IMG/VR virus record: IMGVR_UViG_3300028548_005201
Span: 1 to 24,462 of that record
Direction: 5' to 3' (one strand)
Source of the DNA: a virus
Length of the DNA: 24,462 nt
A model generated the notes under the pieces. The model was not told the origin of the DNA and searched no databases. It saw only the letters and a list, made by a program, of their open reading frames with translations. Both the position numbers and the translations under genes were made by a program. Every line of letters starts with the position of its first letter. Within the stretch, counting starts at the first letter, position 1. Shown here piece by piece: positions 1 to 8,878 of the stretch.

Positions 1-150
1 CTGCGGTGATATAGCTGATGGTGGTGGACTGTTAATAGTTGTGTCCATTTCACCATCAGATATTACTGTAGTCTCAGTCCTGATTGTATCATCGGCAAAC
101 GCAAAACTACCACTCAATAGGAGTAATGCTATTACAAATAAACGTGCCAT
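1..150 (-). CDS. Secreted/periplasmic protein, N-terminal part (cut by window edge)
   Basis: Fifty codons read leftwards from an ATG at 148-150 to the window edge with no stop. The first 19 residues are a clear signal peptide: M-A-R, then a hydrophobic core (LFVIALLLL), then SGSFAFA before DD, which suggests signal peptidase I cleavage after AFA. The visible mature part is Thr/Ser/Pro-rich and acidic. The start has a ribosome binding site (AGAGGA) about 4 bases upstream and begins one base after the portal stop codon, so it is translationally coupled to the late operon. A Sec-exported product directly behind the portal gene is unusual for a head gene. An envelope-acting lysis or exclusion factor is possible, but the family is not recognised. 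Confidence 0.7.
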   Translation of the reverse strand, partial: MARLFVIALLLLSGSFAFADDTIRTETTVISDGEMDTTINSPPPSAISPQ

Positions 151-151
151 A

Positions 152-2638
152 TTATCCTCTTCTATTCATTCCTTGTCGCTGTACCTCAATCCGTTCTCGA
201 TTTACATCGTTTCGGTTTCCAGCAATGTCTTCAGTGCTTTCAATACGAGCCGCATCTGTTACAGCACGTTGTTCCATTCTAGCAGCCTCAAGTAACAATT
301 CAGATTTGTCAGTGTTAGCTTTACGATCTGCTTCTCTTTGCTTAATCTCTAACTCTTGCATACGAATCTTAACCAATGGATCAGACATTGGATCCTGACC
401 TGGTGGTATAAGTTGATCTAATGTTTCCTGCATTATTTCCAATTGTTGTGCTGCAATTAATTTTTCAAGCTCGGCAGGGTTTTGCATCTGTTGTTGAACT
501 TCAGCAATTTGTTGTTGCGCCGCGGCTGGATCAACTGAACCAGACTGTATCTGTTGCTGAACCGTAACAATTAAGTTTTCAATCTCTTTCATCACAGTCT
601 GACGTGCCTTCTGCGAAATGTGTTCTTGAACGTGGGCATAAAAAGTTCCCATAACCTGTGGAGAAGTAGTAACCAAAGGAGTCTTCATAAACATCACATG
701 TATTTTAATGTGGGCATCATGGTCTTGATCTGGAAATGATTGTAGTATTTCACCCATTAAAGCTCTAGCGTTCTCTACCGCGGGATCAATTGGCTGTGGT
801 TCCGGTGTTGGTGGAAGTATCTCATCAATATTCTGCACCTCAAGTGCCATATACATACGTCTATATGCTGCATGTAGATTGTGCATCTGTGGATTAGATT
901 GAGCCAACTGCAATTGTGTTTGCGCTAAAGTAACTCGTTGCGCCATTGAGAAGATGTTTGGATCGCTCACAGGTATAATGTCTACTCGACCATCAAAGTC
1001 AGTAGCCATAATAGTTCGTTCTGCTCCAGCTACGTCGTAAGGATATTCCTGCGGTAAGTTTTCCGCAAAAATACGAGCTAGTATACGAAACTCTGTCTTC
1101 TGGGCATAATGCAAACGCTTATGAATTGCAGACATAACTTTCATGCCACGTTCTAACATAGCCATAGTCGTGCCAACCGGAGTGTCTTGACTCATGTTGT
1201 TTGTTTGCTCATCAGCCAATGAAACAAAACGCCGTCCGCCTTCAATCAACGCACCCAGTAGTTGAGCTAATGTCGCTGAAGGTTCTTTGTAAGGTAGCGG
1301 AATAATAGAATCCCGTATGTTGCCACCAGGGGCATCAATGTCCCGCCATTCTCCAGGTTGTAAAGGCTCGTCATCATTACGAACCTTTACTCCCCGAGCC
1401 TTGAAACCCGCTGGGAGGTTTGCGAGTGTTCCAGCATCTATTAGCTGGCGTAGAATGCTAGTAGCCGCACGACCTAATCCACCAATCATGTGAATTAAAC
1501 CAAAGCCATAGAACCCTAGACCAGGCATAAACTTATAATGTACAAAGTACTGTCGCTTTTTAGCTAGATCAGTTCCTTCATCGTAGTTTCTACGAACAGA
1601 TAGAATATCACCAGACGATTCATCTATTGTAACAATGTACGGTAGCTGAATGCCAGTAGGTTCTCCATCAGGAGACATGTCTTCAAAACCCTCAAGGTCT
1701 AAATCAACATGCATCTCCAACAACGTGTAGATCTCGTCAGTATATGTCTTAGATAAACCTTGGATCTCGTCAACTTTTTCACGAACCTCGTTTGTTTCTA
1801 AATCACCTGTCTCTAATTCTATGTCTCGATAGAAACCTGCAACCTGCATCTTGCGAACTTGGTTGTAATCCATTCGTAAAACATGCGTAACCCGAGATGC
1901 TGTATTTAAATCAGAAGCTGAGTACGGAACAACAAGATCTTGAGCCGGAATAAACTTAGATACCGAGCGCTGCTTGGCCTCATCAAAGTAGACTTTTTTA
2001 AATGTTGAGCCCGACAGCGGTAAATAAAACAACAGTTGATCCATATCAGGATCGTATTCGTCCATGATCTCCATAATCTGGTAGTTCATATACGCTTTTA
2101 CACGATGTGCTTGAGCTTCTCGCTCTGCATCTTGCTTACCCATCACTTGAGTTTGTACAGGTCCACCGGCTGGTAGAAGCTCCTTGTAGGCCTGTGCTTG
2201 GAATTGTGTAACACTTTCCGCTATTAGTGGGTGAGTGACGCCAGAGGCCCCTTGAAATGGCTCTGTGCGCTCCTGCTGCTTAATACCTAGCTGATCTAAA
2301 CCTTTGGTGTAAGCTTCTTCCCAATCAGCGCGTGATGTTTGGTCATCTTCGTAAGACGATCTAAGCTCAGAGGAAAGCTCCCCCATGTAACCGTCATCTA
2401 AATACTCAGCAAGGTTTGCTTCATGCTCCATAGGTGCTTCAGCTTCTGCCTCTTGAATCATATCTGCAAGGGATTGAACTATAGCAGACCCATCTGCATT
2501 CTGTATAACCTCGGCACCACCCGAGAAATCTTCTGGCATATCCACAGGGACATCGACTGAAGGCAACATTTCATCAGGTCCACCCTGCATTTCTCCAGTA
2601 TCTACAAGTGTGCCCATGGGGCGAGGTGGCAAGGCCAT
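152..2638 (-). CDS. Portal protein (P22-type)
   Basis: 828 residues, within the range of large P22-type portals (P22 gp1 is about 725). The portal forms the dodecameric ring at one capsid vertex through which terminase pumps DNA. Supporting features: an acidic N-terminus; a conserved block around residues 95-215 (FQGASGVTHPLI, then an alpha-rich KAYMNYQIMEIMDEYDPDMDQ segment and LPLSGSTFKKVYFD); a middle region with LGRAATSILRQLIDAGTLANLPAGFKARG; and a long Gln/Glu-rich coiled-coil C-terminus (about 690-828) like the P22 portal barrel. The start ATG overlaps the terminase stop (TAATG), which fits TerL-portal coupling. The assignment rests on remembered family pattern plus gene order; fold-level confidence is good. 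Confidence 0.88.
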   Translation of the reverse strand: MALPPRPMGTLVDTGEMQGGPDEMLPSVDVPVDMPEDFSGGAEVIQNADGSAIVQSLADMIQEAEAEAPMEHEANLAEYLDDGYMGELSSELRSSYEDDQTSRADWEEAYTKGLDQLGIKQQERTEPFQGASGVTHPLIAESVTQFQAQAYKELLPAGGPVQTQVMGKQDAEREAQAHRVKAYMNYQIMEIMDEYDPDMDQLLFYLPLSGSTFKKVYFDEAKQRSVSKFIPAQDLVVPYSASDLNTASRVTHVLRMDYNQVRKMQVAGFYRDIELETGDLETNEVREKVDEIQGLSKTYTDEIYTLLEMHVDLDLEGFEDMSPDGEPTGIQLPYIVTIDESSGDILSVRRNYDEGTDLAKKRQYFVHYKFMPGLGFYGFGLIHMIGGLGRAATSILRQLIDAGTLANLPAGFKARGVKVRNDDEPLQPGEWRDIDAPGGNIRDSIIPLPYKEPSATLAQLLGALIEGGRRFVSLADEQTNNMSQDTPVGTTMAMLERGMKVMSAIHKRLHYAQKTEFRILARIFAENLPQEYPYDVAGAERTIMATDFDGRVDIIPVSDPNIFSMAQRVTLAQTQLQLAQSNPQMHNLHAAYRRMYMALEVQNIDEILPPTPEPQPIDPAVENARALMGEILQSFPDQDHDAHIKIHVMFMKTPLVTTSPQVMGTFYAHVQEHISQKARQTVMKEIENLIVTVQQQIQSGSVDPAAAQQQIAEVQQQMQNPAELEKLIAAQQLEIMQETLDQLIPPGQDPMSDPLVKIRMQELEIKQREADRKANTDKSELLLEAARMEQRAVTDAARIESTEDIAGNRNDVNRERIEVQRQGMNRRG

Positions 2639-4101
2639 TAATAATACTCCCGTTTACGCGGAACAAAGTCTTCTCCGCTGTCTTCACCTTCAAGTGATAT
2701 AAACCCACCTTGACGAAAACGCATCAGTGCTAGTGTCATGCTATCACAATAGTCATCATGATCGCCATTAGGAAAAGAAACTATTTCTTCTATAACTTCA
2801 TCCGCAAATTTCTTATCTGCTGGTGCCCAAACCACACCCGCTTCGAATAAGGGTGCAACCATGTGCATTCTAGTTACCTTATCACGCCCTTTGCCTGGTG
2901 AGAAGCCTAATGCTGGTATTCCTCGCTGACGAAGTTCATCAATCAACGGTTGACCTGTTGCTTTAGCCTCTACAATAACCATATCAGGGTCCCAATACTC
3001 GTGTTCTTCAAAGGCTTTTTCCTTTAACTCAGGGAAATTCCACCTACCACGCTGTGCATCTAGCAAAACTACGTTGTCCGGTCCACCATCTAATGGTTTG
3101 AACACTCCCCATGTCGTAATTGCAGAGTAATCCGCTGTTTCTTTCTTAGAAAACGCTGTATCATACGCCTGTAATATGTAATCTAGGCGGGGAATCTTCT
3201 CTTCTTCCCACATTTTCCACCACTCACGCTTAATTATAGCAGATTCGGAAGATGTAGGCTGTTGTTGCCACTGAGCCGCCCATTTTCCTACCGGAAGTGA
3301 CGCTTTAATAGACAACAGTGCGTCTTTTTCCCAAAACTCCGGCCACAATGCGTTACCGCTAGGTAGAATTGCAGGAAATTCTACAACTTCCCACTGGTCT
3401 GACATGATATCGCCGCCTTGTTGGGCCAATAAACGGCCTGTCAAGTCTTTTTTACCCCATCTAGTCATAACAATTATGATTGAACCGCCCGGTTGAAGAC
3501 GTTGTCGAGGTCCAGAGGTGTACCATTCGTATGCATGGTCAAATGCAGTCTCGCTTAACGCATCTTGTTCCGAATGAGGGTCGTCAATGACAAGTAAATC
3601 CGCACCACGGCCCGTGATGGCCGCGCCAACACCCGCAGCAAAGTACTCCGCACCCTTGTCCGTGCCCCATTTACCCGCACCTTTATTGTCTTCTTTAAGG
3701 TTTGTCCCTGGAAATATCTCTTTATACTTTGGATCATCGATTAAATCCCTTACTTTTCTACCAAACCGCACAGCTAGTTCGGTGTTGTGGGTAGCTTGTA
3801 TGATTTTTAACTTTGGGTTACGTCCCAAGAACCATGCTGGCATTAGATAACTAGCAAATTCAGATTTAGAATGCCGAGGTGGCATGTTAATAATTAATCG
3901 TTTACACTCTCCACGCGCAACAGCCTCAAGCTTTTCAGCTATGACGCGGTGATGACGCCCCTCAATAAAATTATCGTAGACGTGATGAGCAAAAGGCATG
4001 AAGTGATCATAAGCTTTTTCTTGTAAATCTAGGCGTTTCTTAGCCTCTGTCAGCGCTAAAATTTCTTTTAACGCCTCCTCGGGTAATGCCTGTAAATTCA
4101 T
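2638..4101 (-). CDS. terL: Terminase large subunit (TerL)
   Basis: 487 residues, a typical length for the ATPase-nuclease motor that packages phage DNA into the procapsid. ATPase domain: Walker A-like PPRHSKSE at about 74-81, Walker B LLVIDD at 169-174 and coupling motif VMTRW at 211-215. RNase H-like nuclease domain: candidate metal-binding acids at D314 (QAYDTAF), E378 (VIVEAK) and the DHDDYCDS cluster around 448-454. The gene overlaps the upstream large ORF by ATGA and the portal by TAATG, so three late genes are translated as one coupled unit. The small subunit is not next to it but about 7.4 kb upstream, beyond a block of opposite-strand genes. Confidence 0.95.
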   Translation of the reverse strand: MNLQALPEEALKEILALTEAKKRLDLQEKAYDHFMPFAHHVYDNFIEGRHHRVIAEKLEAVARGECKRLIINMPPRHSKSEFASYLMPAWFLGRNPKLKIIQATHNTELAVRFGRKVRDLIDDPKYKEIFPGTNLKEDNKGAGKWGTDKGAEYFAAGVGAAITGRGADLLVIDDPHSEQDALSETAFDHAYEWYTSGPRQRLQPGGSIIIVMTRWGKKDLTGRLLAQQGGDIMSDQWEVVEFPAILPSGNALWPEFWEKDALLSIKASLPVGKWAAQWQQQPTSSESAIIKREWWKMWEEEKIPRLDYILQAYDTAFSKKETADYSAITTWGVFKPLDGGPDNVVLLDAQRGRWNFPELKEKAFEEHEYWDPDMVIVEAKATGQPLIDELRQRGIPALGFSPGKGRDKVTRMHMVAPLFEAGVVWAPADKKFADEVIEEIVSFPNGDHDDYCDSMTLALMRFRQGGFISLEGEDSGEDFVPRKREYY

Positions 4102-7100
4102 GCTCTACGCCTTGATCCATATTGTGGGTTAGGGTTGGTCTGGTAGTAAGCACCACCCGTTGGCCGAACTCGCTCTGGTAAATCTTCTATCATCTGACAA
4201 ACATACTCACCATTAATTAATACTTTTTCAAATCCTTCTGGACATTCAAATCCGCTGTCGTCTACTACTGGAATATCGTTGTCATCGTCCCCGATATCTA
4301 CAGTTGTATCTTCACCTTCGCCAGGTTCATCGTTGTCGTCTACCTCAATTGTAACTTCTGGCTCGTCTGGTTCTACAACGGTAGTCACAAACGGGCTTGT
4401 AACTTCTGTCTCTACTACAGGTGCTGCCTCTACTACAGGTGCTGCTGCTACAGTAGCAATTCCTGTGGGCTCTGTGTTAAGCTTAGATACCTGAGTTTGA
4501 TTAGGAACCGTCACTGATGTATTAGCTCTGTTAACTTCGCCTTCAATAATTGTTGGGTCCGTTTCTACTACATCATAAGCCGTTGTTTCTGGTGCAACAT
4601 CGTAGACAACTTCACCATCTAATACTTGTTCTTGTATATTATTTTGTGGGTTTATACCAGCAATGCCTGATGTTGTAGGTTCAGCATCAAACTTTGAAAT
4701 GCTAGTTGTCGTTGGCGTTGGCACAGTTAACGAAGTACTTGGACCTTCCGGTTTAGTTACTGGAAGGTTCATTGCTTGTTCTGCCATTTTTGTTACTTCT
4801 GCCATAGATAGGTTGTTTGCTTCAGCAACCCGTCCTGCCGTCTTCATAGACAACTCTCCGGTAGCATCGATCTCTGCTTTAATAGTATCAACCACAGATA
4901 GTTCTTCATTAGCTACAATTTCTTGAGACGTAGTTAAAGGCTGTGCTATATTGCCAGTGCTAATTGGTGTAAACGTTCCACCAGAACCCAACGATGCCAA
5001 TCCTTGAGGAACCACCGACGTTGCCTCTACAGCAGAGTTTGGTGCCGTGCTGGTACCTGCCGCCGCAATCTCTTGAGGTCCTAAAGTGCTAGTGTCTACA
5101 ACAACATCTGTCCCTGGTATTGTAATTAAATTAGGTTCTACATTTCTAGGTGCTGCAGTGTTTAATGTTGTTACATCAACAGGGGGAACAACAACGTTTC
5201 CACCACTTAATGCCGTAGAAGCAGACTGACCTACAGTATTAATTAAATTTGCATCCGATGCCGCATTCTGTGCGGCTATAACCTGTTGTGTCTGTTGACC
5301 CGCAGTATTAATTAAATTTGCATCCGATGCCGCATTCTGTGTGGCAACAGTTTTAAAGTTCGGGTTACTAACTCTGTCTCTTAGCTCTGAGATAACCTGA
5401 GCAGGCATAGTTCCTGTACCAGGTCCAGAGACAATCCCATTTTCTCTTGCAATCCTTAACAGATCTGCTTGAGACGTATTTCCACTATTAACAAGGTCAA
5501 CGGCTTCTTGTGTTACGGTGTTAGTTTTAATACCAGCAGGTGCGTTAGCATCCATTTGAATCTGTGGTATTCCAGTGCCAACGGCTTCAATGGGTGACGT
5601 AGAAACAAGTGGACCTGGAGAGCTGGCTATGTTGTCATACATATTAAATTGTGATGTAGGAGCAACTTGATTTACAGCGCCTGATTGTGACGTAGAAACA
5701 AGTGGACCTGGAGAGCTGGCTATGTTGTCATACATATTGAATTGTGACGTAGGAGCCTCTTGATTTACAGCGCCTGATTGATCTGTGATCTGTAACTGTC
5801 CGGATTGATCTGTGATCTGTAACGGTGCCGTTTCAGTTTCGACTTCAGTTCCAACTTCAGTTCCAACAGTGTTAATTGGTGAAGAAGTACTAGTAATAGC
5901 ACTAGCGCCCGCACCTAAACCGAAACCAACAGCTGCAGCTTCTGGATCAAACTCGGCCATTTTAAACCGCTCTGCTTCAACAGAATCCGTAATAGTGGGT
6001 TCTAGAAGACCTTCTTCGAGAGCATTTACACCACCAACAGTAAGACCACCAGTAATTTTTTTTACTATTGGTTTTTTAAGACCCCCGGTTAAAACATTGC
6101 CAAGGCCCGTCTTAGTGACTGCAGCTGGTAATATCATACCCGCGGCCGCAGCTAATGGAACTGTTCTATTCTTATACTTTTCAACAAGCGCGGCTCTTTG
6201 CGCTGGGCTTACGTTAGGGCCAAACCCCCCACTATCTATCTTACGGTTAATACTTCCTTCAATTTCGTTTGTTAACTCTCCAATTGTTAAACCAGCACCC
6301 GTTGCAAAACCTAGAGCTGGATTTATGGCTGTAGCGCCAACTATACCAGCAACAGCAGGTGCGCCGTAAACTAATTCTGCCAACAAATTCTCTGCGGAGA
6401 AACCATCGGGCCCAAAAATCTTTCCTTTTTTTGCTCTTCCCGCTCGAGTGTCTGCAATTTTTTTTAATTTCTCTAACCTACTTTTATCAAAACCTTCTTT
6501 GTACTCACCCAATTTATTAGCAAATGTATTACTTGTACCTGCAACTTGCATAGGTAAGTTTGGGTTTACACCCATAGCCCCAGCAAACCCAGGATCAACC
6601 TTATACATTTGACTTCCATCGTACATCTTGTCTTTACCGTATCCAAACGAAGCATTTTGTGCAGGATCCAAAGCATCAAGAGCCGATTCAATGCCACCTG
6701 CAGCTGTTTTAGCTGCAGAGGACAGACCTGCGCTGAACAATCCACCATAACCAGTGCCCAGATCGTTTTGTGCATTTGTTAAAGCATTGTCACTAACGAT
6801 ACGATTTTCATTGATCTGAGTCTGTAACGCAGTTTCAAAACCCGTGCTTGGTGGTCCGGTGTTCGCGGACGAAGTGCCAATCGTATCAATTGTAGGTACT
6901 TCAATTGTAGGCGCAGAGGTGTTCAAAAAACGGTTTGGGGCTCTTCCAGAACGAGCAGTATCTGAACGTCTATAGTTTGTTTCAGTTAGAGGCATGGGAA
7001 CTACGCCTGGTTCTCGGTTTGGGGCTCTTCCAGAACGAGCAGTTGCACTATCGCCCCCTTCCCCAAAGTGCATATCGCTTAAATTTTGATCATCAAACCT

Positions 7101-7724
7101 ATCTTTAAAAGTAATGTTCTGACCACTCGAGTCCTCACTGTTGGGGTTATTGTAATCTATATTAATAGCGTTATGAAATTCTCCGAGCATATTTCGTTCT
7201 AAAAGCATAGAGTCTTGAAGTCTTTGATTTCTACGCTGGGCACGTTGATCAATTTCCGTCTGGTCCTCAGATATTACTTCGGGGAGTGGATCCCTCCTTG
7301 CCATTTCAGCCACGCCATCGCCACGTCCACCAGTAAATACTCTGGAGTTTTTACCAAAGACAGGAGCAGTTGGTTCAAAGTCAGACATATAAGATGTTTG
7401 CGTAGGTGATACATCAACATCAGGCGCTACTTCTGCAGCTGCTGCACTAAACCAATTGCTTGGGTTAAAACTGCTTTCAGAAAAACTACTTGCTGAAGAT
7501 GACGTGTTAGATTTCGGGGCTCTTCCAGAACGAGCAGTTGAAACAGGAGCAGAACCACCCGCGTCATTGTTTCCGTAACTACCAGAACTGCTGGGAGCAG
7601 TTTTAGCAGGAGGCGCTACAGCTTTTTGAAAGTTACCGCGTTTCTTGTCACCGCCGCCACCGCCACCGCCGCCAGTATCTTCACCGCCGTAACAAATCTG
7701 AGGTTTTAAAAAATTATTAATCAT
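4098..7724 (-). CDS. Large low-complexity protein with hydrophobic segments, putative virion/internal protein
   Basis: 1208 residues from the ATG at 7722-7724, chosen because AAGGTGG lies nine bases upstream; a more upstream ATG at 7754 lacks this. Domains in order: a Gly8 run (about 18-25) and Ser/Gly-rich head; TARSGRAP motif three times (63-70, 228-235, 256-263); a basic linker (405-435); hydrophobic or glycine-rich segments at about 446-486, 522-545 and 596-612 that could insert in a membrane; a Ser/Thr/Gln-rich region built from tandem duplications (630-710 and around 820); an acidic Asp/Glu stretch near 1130; and a C-terminal module with two cysteines (FECPEGFEKV...YVC). Its place between the acyltransferase-like gene and terL suggests a structural or ejected protein. 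I do not recognise a named family, and I found no RTX nonapeptides (GGxGxDxUx). Confidence 0.75.
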   Translation of the reverse strand: MINNFLKPQICYGGEDTGGGGGGGGDKKRGNFQKAVAPPAKTAPSSSGSYGNNDAGGSAPVSTARSGRAPKSNTSSSASSFSESSFNPSNWFSAAAAEVAPDVDVSPTQTSYMSDFEPTAPVFGKNSRVFTGGRGDGVAEMARRDPLPEVISEDQTEIDQRAQRRNQRLQDSMLLERNMLGEFHNAINIDYNNPNSEDSSGQNITFKDRFDDQNLSDMHFGEGGDSATARSGRAPNREPGVVPMPLTETNYRRSDTARSGRAPNRFLNTSAPTIEVPTIDTIGTSSANTGPPSTGFETALQTQINENRIVSDNALTNAQNDLGTGYGGLFSAGLSSAAKTAAGGIESALDALDPAQNASFGYGKDKMYDGSQMYKVDPGFAGAMGVNPNLPMQVAGTSNTFANKLGEYKEGFDKSRLEKLKKIADTRAGRAKKGKIFGPDGFSAENLLAELVYGAPAVAGIVGATAINPALGFATGAGLTIGELTNEIEGSINRKIDSGGFGPNVSPAQRAALVEKYKNRTVPLAAAAGMILPAAVTKTGLGNVLTGGLKKPIVKKITGGLTVGGVNALEEGLLEPTITDSVEAERFKMAEFDPEAAAVGFGLGAGASAITSTSSPINTVGTEVGTEVETETAPLQITDQSGQLQITDQSGAVNQEAPTSQFNMYDNIASSPGPLVSTSQSGAVNQVAPTSQFNMYDNIASSPGPLVSTSPIEAVGTGIPQIQMDANAPAGIKTNTVTQEAVDLVNSGNTSQADLLRIARENGIVSGPGTGTMPAQVISELRDRVSNPNFKTVATQNAASDANLINTAGQQTQQVIAAQNAASDANLINTVGQSASTALSGGNVVVPPVDVTTLNTAAPRNVEPNLITIPGTDVVVDTSTLGPQEIAAAGTSTAPNSAVEATSVVPQGLASLGSGGTFTPISTGNIAQPLTTSQEIVANEELSVVDTIKAEIDATGELSMKTAGRVAEANNLSMAEVTKMAEQAMNLPVTKPEGPSTSLTVPTPTTTSISKFDAEPTTSGIAGINPQNNIQEQVLDGEVVYDVAPETTAYDVVETDPTIIEGEVNRANTSVTVPNQTQVSKLNTEPTGIATVAAAPVVEAAPVVETEVTSPFVTTVVEPDEPEVTIEVDDNDEPGEGEDTTVDIGDDDNDIPVVDDSGFECPEGFEKVLINGEYVCQMIEDLPERVRPTGGAYYQTNPNPQYGSRRRA

Positions 7725-7729
7725 AATAC

Positions 7730-8122
7730 TCAACCACCTTTTTTCGGATAACATCCGTGCCTAGAGCCGCGGTGCGACCGTGCTGACTTAACATGCGGAT
7801 ACACTTCTTTAAAATAATTTTGCATCTGCCTACAAATGTATAATACATCAGAAGTACCCCCTTTGGCAATCAAATCTATGAAAACTAAATGTTCTCCTTT
7901 TTCTCGAGCAAAAACCTCCGGACCACAGTAATCTCTCGTCTCAAACTCCTCATCCGTTAAAAAAGCCCACGTCACAAATCCACGATACCTAGAACCATCC
8001 CAAAAATGATGAAGCTTCGCAGAACCATGGGCCGGTAATAATCGCCACGCAATCGTCGCACACGGAAATTTACTGTAAGGTTCAGTCGTAGACCACAAAT
8101 CTATAGCTTTTAATATACTCAT
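7730..8122 (-). CDS. HlyC-like toxin-activating lysine acyltransferase homologue
   Basis: 130 residues from the ATG at 8120-8122, where similarity to HlyC/ApxC begins; the frame stays open to a TTG at 8260 with other ATGs at 8170 and 8245, none with a good ribosome binding site, so the start is uncertain. HlyC-family enzymes transfer an acyl chain from acyl-ACP to lysines of RTX protoxins. From memory, HlyC has LWASSPLHRNWP, SWANLSLE and WFIDWIAPFG; here the matching blocks are LWSTTEPYSKFP (9-20), TWAFLTDEE (51-59) and VFIDLIAKGG (80-89). The family aspartate is kept (D83), but the catalytic histidine position is occupied by Tyr16. The gene ends with GGTTGA inside the ribosome binding region of the large ORF that follows, so the two are coupled. 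Confidence 0.72.
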   Translation of the reverse strand: MSILKAIDLWSTTEPYSKFPCATIAWRLLPAHGSAKLHHFWDGSRYRGFVTWAFLTDEEFETRDYCGPEVFAREKGEHLVFIDLIAKGGTSDVLYICRQMQNYFKEVYPHVKSARSHRGSRHGCYPKKGG

Positions 8123-8469
8123 GGGACACTTGTACACTAACCACAACCGGAATGAAAGAAGATTGGGCATTTTTTCGGGGCCCCGGGTCCCTAATGGAAT
8201 TACCAATGAATGATTTCGCTGGACCAGCTTAATAGGGACTCGCATGGTGGTGCGCCCCAAAAAAAGGGGGGTAGGGGGTCAAGGTGTCACTGTCAAACGT
8301 GACATAATAGGCACAGTTACCCCTGTAATAATAATGTCACATAATAAAGTAAAGTTAAATAAATGTGCTTTAGTTGTGATTTAGTTGTTTACATTCTACA
8401 AGTAATAGATGCATGGTTACACCATGGTAGGCAATAACGCTTCACTATTTTAATTAAGGACTAATGATT
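8123..8469. promoter_or_regulatory. Divergent control region between late operon and accessory island
   Basis: About 345 bases separate the conserved start of the minus-strand acyltransferase-like gene from the plus-strand island. It contains several dyads: TGTCAC/GTGACA at 8285-8304 (8-base spacer) with a further TGTCAC at 8335-8340 in a shared context (GTSACATAATA); CATGGT-TAC-ACCATG at 8412-8426; and CCCC-A7-GGGG around 8254-8268. GC-rich GGGGCCCC near 8176-8183 stands out in AT-rich DNA. These look like operator or transcript-folding sites, but I could not place a convincing -35/-10 pair. Part of this stretch (8123-8245) may instead code for an N-terminal extension of the acyltransferase-like protein. 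Confidence 0.4.
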
Positions 8470-8805
8470 ATGAAGAATGCAATCAGATACATTACACGCG
8501 CCGCGGATTTAGAAGCAAGTGAGACAGGCCTACAAGGCAAGCATCAATATCTTTCTGCCCTTGCCAAGCATGTGAACGCGGAATTAAAGCGCGTTGAAAA
8601 GCAAGCAATAGAAACGTTCAGGGCAGATCGACATGTCACCGGCAAACGTGACCTTGCACCAAATCGCGATCTTTATATTGAGTTGCATGGGGTGCAAGCA
8701 TGGGAAAAGAACAAGCGTACAACTAATAGTACGTCACTTGTATGGTCTGTCAATTATGATTACATTGGTGCAGACTTAGAAGAATATCCACAATCAGACT
8801 TCTGA
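8470..8805 (+). CDS. Hypothetical protein, island gene 1
   Basis: 111 residues. The ATG at 8470 is preferred over 8464 because AAGGA then sits about nine bases upstream. The product is hydrophilic with many Lys/Arg and Glu; an N-terminal helical half (ITRAADLEASETG to VNAELKRVEKQAIETF) is followed by a more beta-like half ending YDYIGADLEEYPQSDF. No motif or family is recognised. It is the first of three small genes each followed by a copy of the same hairpin element, so it probably shares regulation with the next two. Confidence 0.7.
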   Translation: MKNAIRYITRAADLEASETGLQGKHQYLSALAKHVNAELKRVEKQAIETFRADRHVTGKRDLAPNRDLYIELHGVQAWEKNKRTTNSTSLVWSVNYDYIGADLEEYPQSDF

Positions 8806-8872
8806 TAGTACTTGTTAGCCGCCCTTTATTGGGCGGCTATGAAGTGCAATTAAGCACGTTAACGAAGGAAAT
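8806..8872 (+). repeat. Hairpin-leader repeat, copy 1
   Basis: A 67-base element beginning just after the stop of island gene 1 and ending in the ribosome binding site of gene 2. It holds an 8-bp stem (AGCCGCCC, loop TTTATT, GGGCGGCT at 8817-8838), a smaller GTGC/GCAC hairpin at 8844-8857, GTTAAC, and an AAGGAA ribosome binding site. There is no T-run after the stem, so it is not a standard terminator. Copy 2 at 9164 differs at one base. Confidence 0.9.
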
Positions 8873-8878
8873 AATAAT

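Noticed and set aside
5812-6369. 185-codon plus-strand frame opposite the large late gene
   Set aside because: It is antisense to a well-supported gene; composition (Ala/Pro/Val/Ser-rich) is what the complement of low-complexity DNA gives, and no ribosome binding site is seen.
4098-7724. RTX toxin identity for the 1208-residue protein because of the HlyC-like neighbour
   Set aside because: No GGxGxDxUx nonapeptides found; the Asp-rich stretch near the C-terminus lacks the repeat spacing.
8817-8838. AGCCGCCC/GGGCGGCT hairpin as an intrinsic terminator
   Set aside because: Stem is followed by ATGAAG rather than a T-run in all three copies.
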